Below, piece after piece: positions 35,184 through 44,637 of a stretch of DNA of 64,000 nt. The position numbers and the translations under genes are program-made. The notes beneath the pieces are model-generated. The model saw nothing but the letters and a program-made list of their open reading frames with translations, was not told the origin of the DNA and ran no database searches. Origin of the DNA: Pseudomonadota bacterium (GTDB taxonomy: Bacteria; Pseudomonadota; Gammaproteobacteria; Steroidobacterales; Steroidobacteraceae); NCBI GenBank assembly GCA_023423935.1, contig JAFAEQ010000029.1, positions 62,001-126,000 on the forward strand, read 5' to 3'. The stretch's first letter is position 1. Each line of letters starts with the position of its first letter.

Positions 35184-35407
35184 CGCTTCCCCCTTTTCAT
35201 CTCTCACTGCCCGACGACAGCATTGTTATTAGTTCGTAGTTACAACCATACGCGGATACACCAATTCGCGAAAGATAGTTTTTGCATCGGCTTGACTGCG
35301 CGGTCATCGAAAACGAAGAATGCGGCCGCGATGTTCGTTGACTCCTCAAACCATACAGATTTCTTATGCTGGAGAGACGCAGGCGCTATGACACGAAGAA
35401 GCAATCG
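35184..35407. promoter_or_regulatory. Divergent promoter region of the catabolic locus
   Basis: 224 bp between the receptor and esterase starts, more A/T-rich than the genes. TTGACT occurs at 35292 and 35338 on the + strand, the second with TTCTTA 17 bp downstream as a possible -10. These matches are weak. No clear operator palindrome was found. Confidence 0.4.
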
Positions 35408-36937
35408 ATGTCCGTCATGACACGCACACTCGCCCTGCTGCTGCTGGCAAGCGGCGGCGCTCAGGCAGATCAAGACGACTGCGAGCGACTGACATCGCTG
35501 CCATTGCCGGACACGGTGATCACTTCGGCGACTTCCGAGACGCCCGCGCCGCAATGGAAGATCGAGGGCGATACGCTGACGCGTGGCGCGGTCACCGTGC
35601 TGAAACCGTTCTGCCGCGTTCAGGGACGCATCGAGAAGGAGATCCAGTTCGAGGTCTGGCTGCCGACGCGTGCCGACTGGAACGGCAAGCAGCTGGGTGT
35701 CGGCAATGGCGGATACTCAGGCTTCATCAACTACAGCGCGCTTGCGCACGGCCTGCATCGCGGCTACGCCAGCTCATCGACCGACACCGGTCATACGGGC
35801 GGACCGATGGATGCTTCCTGGGCACTCGGCCATCCGGAGCGCATCGTCAACTACGGCCATCGCGCGCATCACCTGACAGCGACGACGACGAAGAAAATCA
35901 TCGCCGCGTACTACGAGAAGCCTGCGCAGCGCGCGTACTTCATGGGCTGCTCCAATGGCGGCCAGCAAGGACTGATGGCCGCGCAACGCTATCCGGACGA
36001 TTACGACGGCATCGTTTCCGGCGCGCCGGGCACGAATTTCCCCGACATGGCGACCTACGTGATGGTGAACGGCCATCGCAACAGCGGCACCACGAGCGTC
36101 ACGCAACGGCAGATGGAATGGGCAGTGAAGCGAATGGTGCGCGCATGCGATGCGCAAGACGGTATCGAGGACGGGCTCATCGAGCATCCGCCTTCGTGCA
36201 AGTTCGATTTCTCATCACTCGCCTGCTCGGCCACGAAAGATGAGGAGTGTCTGAGCGATGCGCAAGTCGATCTCGTGCGTGGCTTGTACTCACCATTGCG
36301 CGACAGCAAAGGTCGCGATCTGTATCCGCCTCCGGCCGTCGGCACGCTGTTACCTGTGACCGAGCTCGCACGCCGCGGCAAGCTGGGCGCGGATCTCTAC
36401 CGCTATGCCGTCTTCGAGAACCCGAACTGGAACCCCGCAGACTTCGTACTGGAACGCGATCTGCCGATAGCGCGCGAACGCCTGAGCGCACTCATTTCCG
36501 ATGATGCGGATCTCTCGCCCTTCGCGCGCCGCGGCGGTCGCATGATCCTCTATCACGGCTGGGACGACTCGGGCCCTTCGCCGTACAACACGATCGACTA
36601 CCACGAACGGGTTCGCCAAACGGTACGTGTGCGCGACACCGACGCATTCTTCCGTTTGTTCATGGTCCCCGGCATGTATCACTGCGCAGGTGGACCGGGA
36701 CCGAACAGTTTCGGCAACGCCGGCGATCCGCCCGTGCTCGATGCCGAGCACGACGTGCTCATGGCATTGGAACGATGGGTGGAACAGGGCGTAGCGCCCG
36801 CGCGGATCATTGCCAGCTCGGTCAAGGACGGACGCGTCGAACGCACGCGGCCGCTGTGTCCGTATCCGCAACGCGCACGCTACACAGGCAAGGGCGATGG
36901 CAATCGCGCGGAGCACTTCGAGTGCGTGAAGCCATGA
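35408..36937 (+). CDS. Secreted tannase/feruloyl-esterase-family hydrolase
   Basis: 509 residues with a signal peptide (MSVMTRTLALLLLASGGAQA). The family's CS-D-HC arrangement is complete: nucleophile Ser182 in MGCSNGGQQ preceded by Cys181, Asp387 in HGWDDSGPSP, and His425 followed by Cys426 in PGMYHCAGG; the two Cys normally form a disulfide holding the catalytic site. Members cleave gallate, ferulate or other aromatic carboxylic esters in the periplasm or outside. An upstream ATG at 35366 is less likely because it would disturb the signal peptide. It is the first gene of a five-gene unit; its TGA overlaps the next ATG. The exact ester is unknown. Confidence 0.9.
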   Translation: MSVMTRTLALLLLASGGAQADQDDCERLTSLPLPDTVITSATSETPAPQWKIEGDTLTRGAVTVLKPFCRVQGRIEKEIQFEVWLPTRADWNGKQLGVGNGGYSGFINYSALAHGLHRGYASSSTDTGHTGGPMDASWALGHPERIVNYGHRAHHLTATTTKKIIAAYYEKPAQRAYFMGCSNGGQQGLMAAQRYPDDYDGIVSGAPGTNFPDMATYVMVNGHRNSGTTSVTQRQMEWAVKRMVRACDAQDGIEDGLIEHPPSCKFDFSSLACSATKDEECLSDAQVDLVRGLYSPLRDSKGRDLYPPPAVGTLLPVTELARRGKLGADLYRYAVFENPNWNPADFVLERDLPIARERLSALISDDADLSPFARRGGRMILYHGWDDSGPSPYNTIDYHERVRQTVRVRDTDAFFRLFMVPGMYHCAGGPGPNSFGNAGDPPVLDAEHDVLMALERWVEQGVAPARIIASSVKDGRVERTRPLCPYPQRARYTGKGDGNRAEHFECVKP

Positions 36938-38064
36938 GTGACGAGGTGCTGCTCTACGCGGTCGGCGATATCGGTCCCAGTCGGCCTGATCCCGACACGC
37001 TGTTCGATCTCGTGCGCCCGACGCTGACGCAGGCGGATATCGCCTTCATGCAACTCGAGCTGCCGATTTCCACTCGCGGCACGCGGCTTCCTCAAGTCAG
37101 GCACACGGATCGCGCGCCGCAGGGTTCCGCCGAGGCATTTCGCCGCGCAGGGTTCACGGTGGCGTCCTTCGCCAGCAATCACTGCATGGATTGGGGCGCC
37201 GACGCGCTCTTCGATACGATCGATGCCTTGCGCTCGAGCGGACTGGCCGTGGTCGGCGCGGGAGCGAACACTGCGCAGGCACGCGAACCCGCGATCGTGT
37301 CCGTGAAAAACCAGCGCGTCGCCTTCCTTGCTTACAGCTCGATCCTGCCGCTTGGCTTCTGGGCGGAAGAGAATCGCGCAGGCTGTGCGCCGATGCGAGC
37401 GTGGACGCACTACGAGCAGGTCGAGCACGATCAGCCCGGCACGCCCTGTCGCATTCACACCTTCGCGAATCGCGACGACCTCGCTGCGCTCACGGCAGAC
37501 ATCCGCAAGGTGCGCGATCAGGTCGATTTCGTCGCCGTGTCGTTGCACTGGGGCATTCATTTCATCCCGGGCGTGATCGCCGACTACCAGCGCGAAGTCG
37601 GTCGCGCAGCGATCGACGCCGGCGCCGACATGATCCTCGGCCACCATGCGCACATTCTCAAAGGCGTGGACCTGTATCGAGGCAAACCCATCTTCTACAG
37701 CCTGTGCAATTTCGCGATGGATCTGCACATGGACGAGAAGCACGCGAAGAGCAAAGGCTTTCGCGAGATCCAGAAGCTGCATCCCGACTGGCAGCCCAAC
37801 TTCGACATCACCTACAACTTCCCGCCCGATTCGAGTCACAGCGTCATCGTCAAATGCGTGCTGCGTCCCGGCGCACCACCACGCATCACTTTACTTCCTG
37901 TGCACATCGGTCCGATGTCCCAGCCCGAAGTGCTGTCTGCGACAGATCCGCGATTCGACGCGGTGCGCGCTTATCTCGAACGCCACACCGCAAGCCAGGG
38001 CCTGAATGCGCGCTATCGCGTCGAAGGCAATGAGCTGCATCTCGAAGCGACTGACGAACAATGA
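36934..38064 (+). CDS. CapA-family metallophosphatase-like protein
   Basis: 376 residues, with no signal peptide in the chosen form. The calcineurin-like CapA/PgsA motifs are present: YAVGDIG at the N-terminus, LELPIS, ASNHCMDWG, VSLHWGIHF and GHHAHILKG. The start is fixed by an ATGA overlap with the esterase stop. CapA proteins are known from poly-gamma-glutamate capsule synthesis, but many stand-alone members occur in catabolic clusters with unknown roles. Its position between an esterase and an alpha/beta hydrolase suggests hydrolysis of a bond in the same substrate rather than capsule synthesis. Confidence 0.87.
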   Translation: MSDEVLLYAVGDIGPSRPDPDTLFDLVRPTLTQADIAFMQLELPISTRGTRLPQVRHTDRAPQGSAEAFRRAGFTVASFASNHCMDWGADALFDTIDALRSSGLAVVGAGANTAQAREPAIVSVKNQRVAFLAYSSILPLGFWAEENRAGCAPMRAWTHYEQVEHDQPGTPCRIHTFANRDDLAALTADIRKVRDQVDFVAVSLHWGIHFIPGVIADYQREVGRAAIDAGADMILGHHAHILKGVDLYRGKPIFYSLCNFAMDLHMDEKHAKSKGFREIQKLHPDWQPNFDITYNFPPDSSHSVIVKCVLRPGAPPRITLLPVHIGPMSQPEVLSATDPRFDAVRAYLERHTASQGLNARYRVEGNELHLEATDEQ

Positions 38065-40085
38065 ACCGACACGACTCTCTTCGCGCGACGATCTTCGGAG
38101 CGCTCGCCAGCCTCCTCGCCACCTCCGCAGACGCGGAACTGGTCAGACTCGAAACGGTGACGAAACAGGTCGCCTTCGACGGACGACAGTTCGGCAAGGT
38201 CGGCGCGTATGAGCTGATCCGCGCGGTTGCTCATTACCGCATCGATCCACGCGTGCCGGTCAACGCCGGGCTCGTCAACGTCCATCGCGCACCGCTCGGT
38301 GAGGACGGCCGCATCGCCTTCGACACCGATGTGCTCATTCTCAAACCGATCGATATGCAACGCGGAAATGGACGCCTCGTCTACGAGATGGTGAATCGCG
38401 GACGCCCGCTCGGCATCTCGCTGCTCAATCGGGTGGCGCCCGGCGCGGGCCGCGGTGATTTCGCATCCGCGCAGGAAGCCGGCGATGGACTGGTGTTCGA
38501 CGCCGGTTACACCTACGTCATGAGCGGCTGGCAAGCGGAATATCCATTGCAGGATGCGCCGCCGATGGCGATCGGACTCGGCAGCCGCCTGCCTCGAACC
38601 GAGGCCAGTAACGTGCTCACGGCACGTTTGCCGATCGCGCAGGAGCGCAACGGTGCACCGGTCACCGGCAACACGCGCGAACAGTTCTTCGATGTCGGTT
38701 CGGCGGCGACGCATATCGGCTATCTCACCTATCCCGCCGTCGATCTCGACACCGGCAGTGAGCTCACCACACGTGAACGCGATGGCGACGCGCCGCGCGT
38801 GATCCCCAAATCGAGCTGGCGTCTGCTCGATCCGTGGCGCATCGAGTTCACGAAACCCGCGGGTGCAAGCGCAGGTGCCGTGTATGAGTTCGTCTATCGC
38901 GCTCGCGATCCGGTGGTGTACGGACTCGCACTCGCTTCGATGCGCGATCTGGTTTCTTTCCTGCGCCACAGCGCCGCCGACGAAAATCCGGTGCGACGCA
39001 CGATCGAACGTACGATCGGACTCGGCGCCTCGCAGACCGGTCGCACACTCAAGGAGCTGATCAGTGAGTTCAACGAGGATGAAGCGGGACGCACGGTGCT
39101 CGATGGCGCGTTCGTAGTGATCTCCGGCGCAGGCCGCAACTCGATCAACTCGGCATTCGCGCGTCCCGGACTCAAAGACGCACAACATACGAGCTGGGGC
39201 TTGCGCGGCGATGAGTTTCCCTTCAGCTATCCCGTCACTTACGACAGTCTGAGTCGTCGCTCTGACGGTGTGCTCGCGCGCTGCCAGGCCACGGGCACGT
39301 GTCCGCGCATCATCCATCTGGATTCGGAGAACGAGCTCTGGCATGGCGGCACGCTCACTTACGTCGATACCTCCGGACGCGATCTGACCATGCCGGAGAC
39401 CGTGCGCGTGTTGGCATTCGCGGGCACCGAACACAACGCGACTCCGCGCCCCGGCGGACTGCCGCCATTCTGCGCTGCGCCTGGACCGGTCAGCATCGAA
39501 TGGGCGAGCTTCGCACGTGCCTTGTTCGTGGCGCTCGATCGCTGGGTTGGCAAGGATGAGCGTCCGCCGCCGAGCCGCTATCCCACAGTGGCTCGAGGCG
39601 AGCTCGTTCCGCGTACGAGCTATGCATTTCCTTCCTTGCGTGAAGTCGGCTACACCGGCGCGTTCTCGACCAAGCGCTTCTACGACTTCACTCAGGAGCC
39701 GCCGCGCGCGATCGCCGACTATCCCTCGCTCGTGCCACAGGTCGACGCCGACGGACAGATGATCGGCGGTGTTCGTCATCCGTTCGTGACGGCGCCTCTA
39801 TCGACGAACGTCGGCTGGAACGTGCGCAAGCCGGGCTTCGGCGACGGCGATCTGTGCATGGCCAGCGGCATGTCGATTCCATTCCCGGCAACGCCCGAGC
39901 AGGCGAGGCGACAGGATCCACGCAAAGCTATCTCGGAACGTTATGCCTCCGAGGCCGACTACGTGCGCGCCGTGTCTCGTGCCGCGCGCCAACTGGTCGA
40001 TCAGCGCCTGCTGTTACCGAAAGATGCGGAAGCGATCGTCGCCACGGCGGGCACACAGTTTCGACAAGCGATGGGCCACGAATGA
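38061..40085 (+). CDS. Secreted alpha/beta hydrolase (ABhydrolase_10-like)
   Basis: 674 residues with a signal peptide (cleavage after TSADA). After an N-terminal beta-rich part, the hydrolase segment carries the nucleophile motif GASQTGR with Ser324. It is much longer than simple esterases and matches the alpha/beta hydrolase domain-containing family often found beside MmgE/PrpD and MFS genes. It overlaps the CapA-like gene by ATGA at its start and the permease gene by ATGA at its end. It is presumably a periplasmic second hydrolytic step acting on the product or partner ester of the tannase-like enzyme. Confidence 0.85.
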   Translation: MNRHDSLRATIFGALASLLATSADAELVRLETVTKQVAFDGRQFGKVGAYELIRAVAHYRIDPRVPVNAGLVNVHRAPLGEDGRIAFDTDVLILKPIDMQRGNGRLVYEMVNRGRPLGISLLNRVAPGAGRGDFASAQEAGDGLVFDAGYTYVMSGWQAEYPLQDAPPMAIGLGSRLPRTEASNVLTARLPIAQERNGAPVTGNTREQFFDVGSAATHIGYLTYPAVDLDTGSELTTRERDGDAPRVIPKSSWRLLDPWRIEFTKPAGASAGAVYEFVYRARDPVVYGLALASMRDLVSFLRHSAADENPVRRTIERTIGLGASQTGRTLKELISEFNEDEAGRTVLDGAFVVISGAGRNSINSAFARPGLKDAQHTSWGLRGDEFPFSYPVTYDSLSRRSDGVLARCQATGTCPRIIHLDSENELWHGGTLTYVDTSGRDLTMPETVRVLAFAGTEHNATPRPGGLPPFCAAPGPVSIEWASFARALFVALDRWVGKDERPPPSRYPTVARGELVPRTSYAFPSLREVGYTGAFSTKRFYDFTQEPPRAIADYPSLVPQVDADGQMIGGVRHPFVTAPLSTNVGWNVRKPGFGDGDLCMASGMSIPFPATPEQARRQDPRKAISERYASEADYVRAVSRAARQLVDQRLLLPKDAEAIVATAGTQFRQAMGHE

Positions 40086-41425
40086 ACGCAGCCGCGAGCC
40101 TGGATGTCGGCAAGCGCGTCGAGCGCAAGCTCCTGCTCCATATCGCGAGTCTGGTCTTTCTGCTCTATTTCTCTTTCGCTATCGACCGCGGCAACGTCGG
40201 CTTCGCTGCACTACAGATGAATGCGGCGCTCGGTCTCAGCGCCGAAGTGTTCGGTTTCGGCTCGGGACTGTTCACGCTCGCGTATCTGCTGTTCCAGGCA
40301 CCGATGGCGGAGTGGTTGAGACGGCTCGGCGCGCGGCGCGGCTTTGCAATCGTCGCGTGCGCGTGGGGATTGGTCTCTACGTCCACCGCCTTCGTCCCCG
40401 ACGAGCGATGGTTCCTCGCAAATCGTTTCGCACTCGGCCTGTCCGAAGCAGGCTTTCACGCGTACATCATCTACTACATCAGCACGATCTTTCCGCAGCG
40501 CATTCGCGGTCTGGCGGTCGGCATCAGCTTCGTCGCCGTACCGTTCTCGATGATCGTGGCCTCGCCGCTCTCAGGACTGTTGCTGAACGTGCACATCGGT
40601 CCGCTCGCAGGCTGGCAGACGCTGTTCATCATCGAAGGAGTGCCCTCGCTCGCACTCGGCCTGCTCTGCCTGCGCCTGATTCCAGACAAGGCAAAAGACA
40701 TCCGATTCTTATCGAGCGAAGAGCTTGCGTGGCTGCAGAGCCAACTCCACACGGCTCAGGACGACACTGCACCGCCGAGCCTCGCCCGCAATGTTCAAGT
40801 GGCGCTCGCCAATCCCATCGTTTGGGCTCTCGGTCTGGTGCTGCTGACGATGGTGCTCGCCGTCAATGTCATGACGATCTGGATGCCGCTCATGATCCGG
40901 CAGGTTTCCGGCGCGGGAAACATCGCCGTCGGTGCGCTCAACAGCCTGCCCTGGACGGCGTTCGCGATCGGCTGCGTCATTGCGAGCCGCATCTCCGATA
41001 AGGTCAAGAACCGCGCGACGCCATTGCGCGCATCGATCGCCATCGCAACGCTGGGATTTCTGCTGTGCGCCGCAAGTCAGGCCTCCAACACGCCGCTTGC
41101 GTTCGCGCTGTTCCTGGTCGCCTGTCTCGGCGCGGGCGGCGCGCAAGGCAGCTTCTGGGCATTCACGATGTCATTGATGAGCGGCGTCGCGGCCGCGACC
41201 TCATTCGCCATGATCACCGTCATCAGCAATGGCGCCGGCGTGTTCGCGCACCCTCTGATCGGGCGTCTGCATGATGCCACCGGCTCGTTCAGCGGTGTCG
41301 TGTGGGCGTTGGCCGCATCGTATGTGGGCGCGTTCGCCATCCTGCATTGGATCGTTCGCAGCCAGCGTGCGGATACATCGACTGTAGGTGCCTATGCATC
41401 CGACGACGTAGCCAAGTCGCGATGA
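40082..41425 (+). CDS. MFS permease, anion:cation symporter (ACS) type
   Basis: 447 residues with 12 predicted helices. The N-terminus YFSFAIDRGNVGFAALQM and the segment FALGLSEAGFHAYIIYYIS with later FIIEGVPSLALGLL are characteristic of the ACS family, which imports organic anions such as aromatic acids, glucarate or tartrate with protons. The start is fixed by the ATGA overlap with the hydrolase gene. It would bring the acid released in the periplasm into the cytoplasm for the MmgE/PrpD enzyme encoded next. Confidence 0.9.
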   Translation: MNAAASLDVGKRVERKLLLHIASLVFLLYFSFAIDRGNVGFAALQMNAALGLSAEVFGFGSGLFTLAYLLFQAPMAEWLRRLGARRGFAIVACAWGLVSTSTAFVPDERWFLANRFALGLSEAGFHAYIIYYISTIFPQRIRGLAVGISFVAVPFSMIVASPLSGLLLNVHIGPLAGWQTLFIIEGVPSLALGLLCLRLIPDKAKDIRFLSSEELAWLQSQLHTAQDDTAPPSLARNVQVALANPIVWALGLVLLTMVLAVNVMTIWMPLMIRQVSGAGNIAVGALNSLPWTAFAIGCVIASRISDKVKNRATPLRASIAIATLGFLLCAASQASNTPLAFALFLVACLGAGGAQGSFWAFTMSLMSGVAAATSFAMITVISNGAGVFAHPLIGRLHDATGSFSGVVWALAASYVGAFAILHWIVRSQRADTSTVGAYASDDVAKSR

Positions 41426-42822
41426 ACGCATCCCATCTCTCCCTGCGAATCGCACAGTTCGTTGCAGACACGACCTACGAGGATCTGCCCGAGCGCACCC
41501 GCGCAATGGCAAAGCGCTGTCTGCTCGATGCGCTTGGCGTTTCCCTGGCGGCCACGAGTACACAGGTGTGCCGGCCGTTCCGTGAATATGCGATCGAGCA
41601 GGGCGGTCGTCCCGATTGCACATTGCTCGGGACGAGCGCGCGAGTTCCCGCCGCCCTGGCCGCGTTCGCCAACGGCGCGCTCGCTCACGCGCTCGACTAT
41701 GAGGATTCGCACGACGGTGCGCTGCTGCATCCGAACGCGCCGACCATCCCTGCAGTCCTTGCGATCAGTGAAGCTTTCGGACCGGTCAGCGGTCGGGAGC
41801 TTCTCACTGCCATTGCGCTCGGATGCGATGTGGCCTGCCGCATCGGGCTTGCCATCGATGTCCCGCTGGATCGCTATGGCTGGTTTCCGCCGCCATTGAT
41901 TGCTGCCTTCGGTGCGACGGCCGCAGTCGGCAGGCTGCTGAAGCTGGATGCGGCGCAACTAATCGACGCGCTCTCTCTGACGTTGTGTCAGGCGACATGC
42001 AGTGCGGAGCTCAAGACCAGCCCACATTCCGACGTGCGTGCCGTCCGCGATGCATTTCCCGCTCAGATCGCTGTGAGCTCGTCATTGCTCGCGCGCAAGG
42101 GCGTGCGCGGTTTCGATCGACCGCTGGAAGGGGCGGCAGGATTCTTTGCGCTTTACGCACGCGGGGCGTACTCGCCGCACGTGCTCACCGATGCGCTGGG
42201 CGAGCGCTTCGAGATAGAGCACATCTCCTTCAAGCCCTGGCCTTCGTGCCGCGGCACGCATGCTTTCATCGAAGCCGCGCGCGAGCTGGCGCGAACGCAC
42301 GCGATCGACGCACGCGCGATCGCGTCGATAGAACTGCGCGGCAGCCGTTTGAATCGGATGCTGGCGGAGCCGTTGCCTCAGAAGCAGTCACCCGCTACTG
42401 CGATCGATGCAAAGTTCAGTCTGCCCTACACCGTGGCCGTCGCCCTGCGTCACGGCACGGTAACGCTGGATGATTTTTCACCGGAGCGTCTGCGCGATCC
42501 GCACTCGCTGGCCCTGGCGAAGCACGTCAGCTACCTCTGCGACACGACTCAGCCCGACAAGGGCGTCGAAGCGCTACGCGGGGAAGTGACGATTCATCTG
42601 CATGACGGTGTTCAGCATCGCAAGGAGATCGTCGATCCACTGGGCAGCGAGCAGCGACCCACGCCAGATACGGTGCTCCTCGAGAAGTTCCGCGACTGCT
42701 GCCGACGCGCACAGCATGCGCAGTCGGATGCCATCATCGAGTCGTGGGCTCAGCAGATTCTCGCGCTCGAGGAAAGCGACGACGTGCGTCCGCTGGTGCG
42801 TTCGTTCGGCAGCGAACACTAG
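41422..42822 (+). CDS. MmgE/PrpD family protein (dehydratase, decarboxylase or epimerase)
   Basis: 466 residues, cytoplasmic. Family sequence runs from the start (LSLRIAQFVADTTYEDLP, RCLLDALGVSLAA) through ALDYEDSHDGALLHPN and KPWPSCRGTHAFIEAA to the C-terminal lid. The family includes 2-methylcitrate dehydratase, cis-aconitate decarboxylase and iminodisuccinate epimerase, all acting on small polycarboxylates. No prpB/prpC neighbours are present, so propionate metabolism is unlikely. It is the last gene of the ATGA-linked unit. The reaction cannot be predicted more closely. Confidence 0.9.
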   Translation: MNASHLSLRIAQFVADTTYEDLPERTRAMAKRCLLDALGVSLAATSTQVCRPFREYAIEQGGRPDCTLLGTSARVPAALAAFANGALAHALDYEDSHDGALLHPNAPTIPAVLAISEAFGPVSGRELLTAIALGCDVACRIGLAIDVPLDRYGWFPPPLIAAFGATAAVGRLLKLDAAQLIDALSLTLCQATCSAELKTSPHSDVRAVRDAFPAQIAVSSSLLARKGVRGFDRPLEGAAGFFALYARGAYSPHVLTDALGERFEIEHISFKPWPSCRGTHAFIEAARELARTHAIDARAIASIELRGSRLNRMLAEPLPQKQSPATAIDAKFSLPYTVAVALRHGTVTLDDFSPERLRDPHSLALAKHVSYLCDTTQPDKGVEALRGEVTIHLHDGVQHRKEIVDPLGSEQRPTPDTVLLEKFRDCCRRAQHAQSDAIIESWAQQILALEESDDVRPLVRSFGSEH

Positions 42823-42877
42823 AGGACCGTAACGACCGAATCAGGTGCTGCAGATCACAAAGTGTCGACGTAAAAGA

Positions 42878-42900
42878 AAGCCCGCGGAATACGCGGGCTT
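42878..42900. terminator. Bidirectional terminator between convergent genes
   Basis: A 9-bp perfect stem (AAGCCCGCG with CGCGGGCTT) with loop GAATA. On the minus strand it is followed by TTCTTTTA, so it is stronger for the lactonase gene; on the plus strand it is followed by CTCTC. Confidence 0.88.
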
Positions 42901-42911
42901 CTCTCATGACA

Positions 42912-44033
42912 TCAATGCTTGTGCCCGGGCGGGCAATCGCGACCGCGATCGCGCGACCACTGCGGTGCGCCTTTGACGTTCATCCTGATCGCAGTCACGC
43001 GATCGGAGGGACCCGTGATGAAGAGCGTCTTGCCGTCGCGCCCTGCGAACGTGTTGTTCGTGGCGCCGCCGCCGGTTGGAATGATCAGAATGTTGGTGCC
43101 GTTGCGATCGAACGCCATCACACCTTCGCCATTGCTGATGTAGACATTGCCCCGCTCATCCATCGACATGCCATCGCCGCCCCAGTCGCTGAACTTGCGC
43201 ATGTTGGTGAGCGTACCGTCGCGCTTGATATCGAACACCCACGTGCCGCCCTTGTTGTCGTAGTACCACTTGTTGACGTAGAGCTTCTTGCCATCGGGCG
43301 TACCGACGACACCGTTGGGCCATGCATCGGATTCCCAGCCCATCGCCTCCGTCGTGACTCTGATCAACTTGCGCCCGTTGGGCGGCAGGTAATAGACGTA
43401 ACCGCCCTTGCCCTGCGGCGATTGCTCCGAACGCGTCGGCTCCCAGGGCTGACGGCGCGGATCGTCTGCATCCCAATAATCACGCGGGAAGATCGGATCG
43501 GTGAGGTAGATGCCGCCGTTGGTCGGATTGATCCACACATCGTTGGGGCCGTTCAGCAACTTGCCCTGATAGTTGTCGATGAGCACCGTGTGGCTGCCAT
43601 CGGGCCGGATCTTCCACAGCTCTCCATGCATGTCCGCTGCTGCGATCAGATCGCCGTCCTCGTCGAAGATCATCCCGTTCGCGCGACCGGTGCCTTCCAG
43701 AAACAGTGTGACTTTGCCGGTGCCCGCGTCCCAGCGATAGATCCTGTCATTGGGCTGATCAGTGAAGTACACGTTGCCGTGTCGATCCGCAGCGGGGCCT
43801 TCTGTGAAGCCGAAGCCTTCCGCAATCGTGACGAGCTGGCCGCGCGGACCGCGCGCCACCAGTCCCAGTGGATCGTAGATATCGCTCGGATAGACCTCGC
43901 CTGGAGGACGGTGCTTGCCTGGCGCGTGCGCAGGAGTCTGCGGTCTCTTATCGGCGGCGCTGGCCACGCCCACATAGGAAATACATGCAAGAGCGCTCAT
44001 CACAGACACGAGAACGCGTGCTTTCTTCTTCAT
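42912..44033 (-). CDS. Secreted SMP-30/gluconolactonase-like protein
   Basis: 373 residues with a signal peptide (cleavage after VASAA). The six-bladed propeller sequence is clear: GFTEGPAADRHGNVYFTD, GRANGMIFDEDGDLIAA, NGPNDVWINPTNGGIYLTD and SDWGGDGMSMDERGNVYISN, with the metal-ligand Glu, Asn and Asp of SMP-30 lactonases in these blocks. A periplasmic lactonase would open a sugar-acid or other lactone. It is convergent with the operon and shares its terminator, so it is probably part of the same functional locus. Confidence 0.88.
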   Translation of the reverse strand: MKKKARVLVSVMSALACISYVGVASAADKRPQTPAHAPGKHRPPGEVYPSDIYDPLGLVARGPRGQLVTIAEGFGFTEGPAADRHGNVYFTDQPNDRIYRWDAGTGKVTLFLEGTGRANGMIFDEDGDLIAAADMHGELWKIRPDGSHTVLIDNYQGKLLNGPNDVWINPTNGGIYLTDPIFPRDYWDADDPRRQPWEPTRSEQSPQGKGGYVYYLPPNGRKLIRVTTEAMGWESDAWPNGVVGTPDGKKLYVNKWYYDNKGGTWVFDIKRDGTLTNMRKFSDWGGDGMSMDERGNVYISNGEGVMAFDRNGTNILIIPTGGGATNNTFAGRDGKTLFITGPSDRVTAIRMNVKGAPQWSRDRGRDCPPGHKH

Positions 44034-44637
44034 GTCAGAACCTCATTGTTGCAGCCATGGTGATCGTGACGCGGGCGTCGTCGCGACGCGTAGAAGGCCC
44101 GCGGTAGATACCATCGGCTTCAAAAATGTGTCAATTCATTGCTGTGTGGATATACGCCTATTGCTCTCGCAACAGTGCGCCTATCACCTACAGGCTACCT
44201 GGCGTGCGAGCGGAACTCCGTAATTTCCTGGAACGATTAAGAGCCATCCTGGCGAGTCGAGCACCCACCATGCCTGTGACCATCGAAGGCCGACCGTTGT
44301 CCAGCCGCAGCACGCCTGCCGACAGCTCCATCGAATCGAGCAAGCCATTGCAACGTCTCGCTCGCCTGCTGGAGTTGTATGGCATCGCGAGAACGCTCTA
44401 CGCAGCATTCCGCCGGCATCTAGGCGCGAGCAGCGCATCGCGGGGGATTATTCCGTACGAATCGGGGACGCGTTGCCGGACGCGGCAGTTTCGCGAAATC
44501 TACGGGGCTTGCGTTGGGTGCTGGGCTGATCGTCTACGCGCTGCTTACGCTGGCGCGCCATGTGAAGCGGCATGCTGACACCGATCCGCGGTGAGGGACC
44601 GCTGATGGACGGCCGTCATGGATTCCGCGTGTAGTGA
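44034..44637. other. Intergenic with a possible decayed small gene
   Basis: About 600 bp without a well-supported gene. A frame from ATG 44270 has a plausible helical stretch (LQRLARLLELYGIARTLYA). A different frame, 44424-44594, ends in a credible membrane helix plus basic tail (GLALGAGLIVYALLTLARHV). Together they look like a small membrane-protein gene broken by a frameshift, but this is weak. Confidence 0.35.

Noticed and set aside
36934..38064. CapA-like gene as evidence for a poly-gamma-glutamate capsule locus
   Set aside because: No capB, capC or other capsule genes are adjacent; all neighbours are catabolic.
38013..39779. 588-codon minus-strand frame in the alpha/beta hydrolase gene
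   Set aside because: Antisense shadow of a well-supported gene with signal peptide and nucleophile motif.
41422..42822. MmgE/PrpD gene as part of the methylcitrate cycle
   Set aside because: prpB, prpC and acnD-type genes are absent and the gene is coupled to an ester-uptake set instead.
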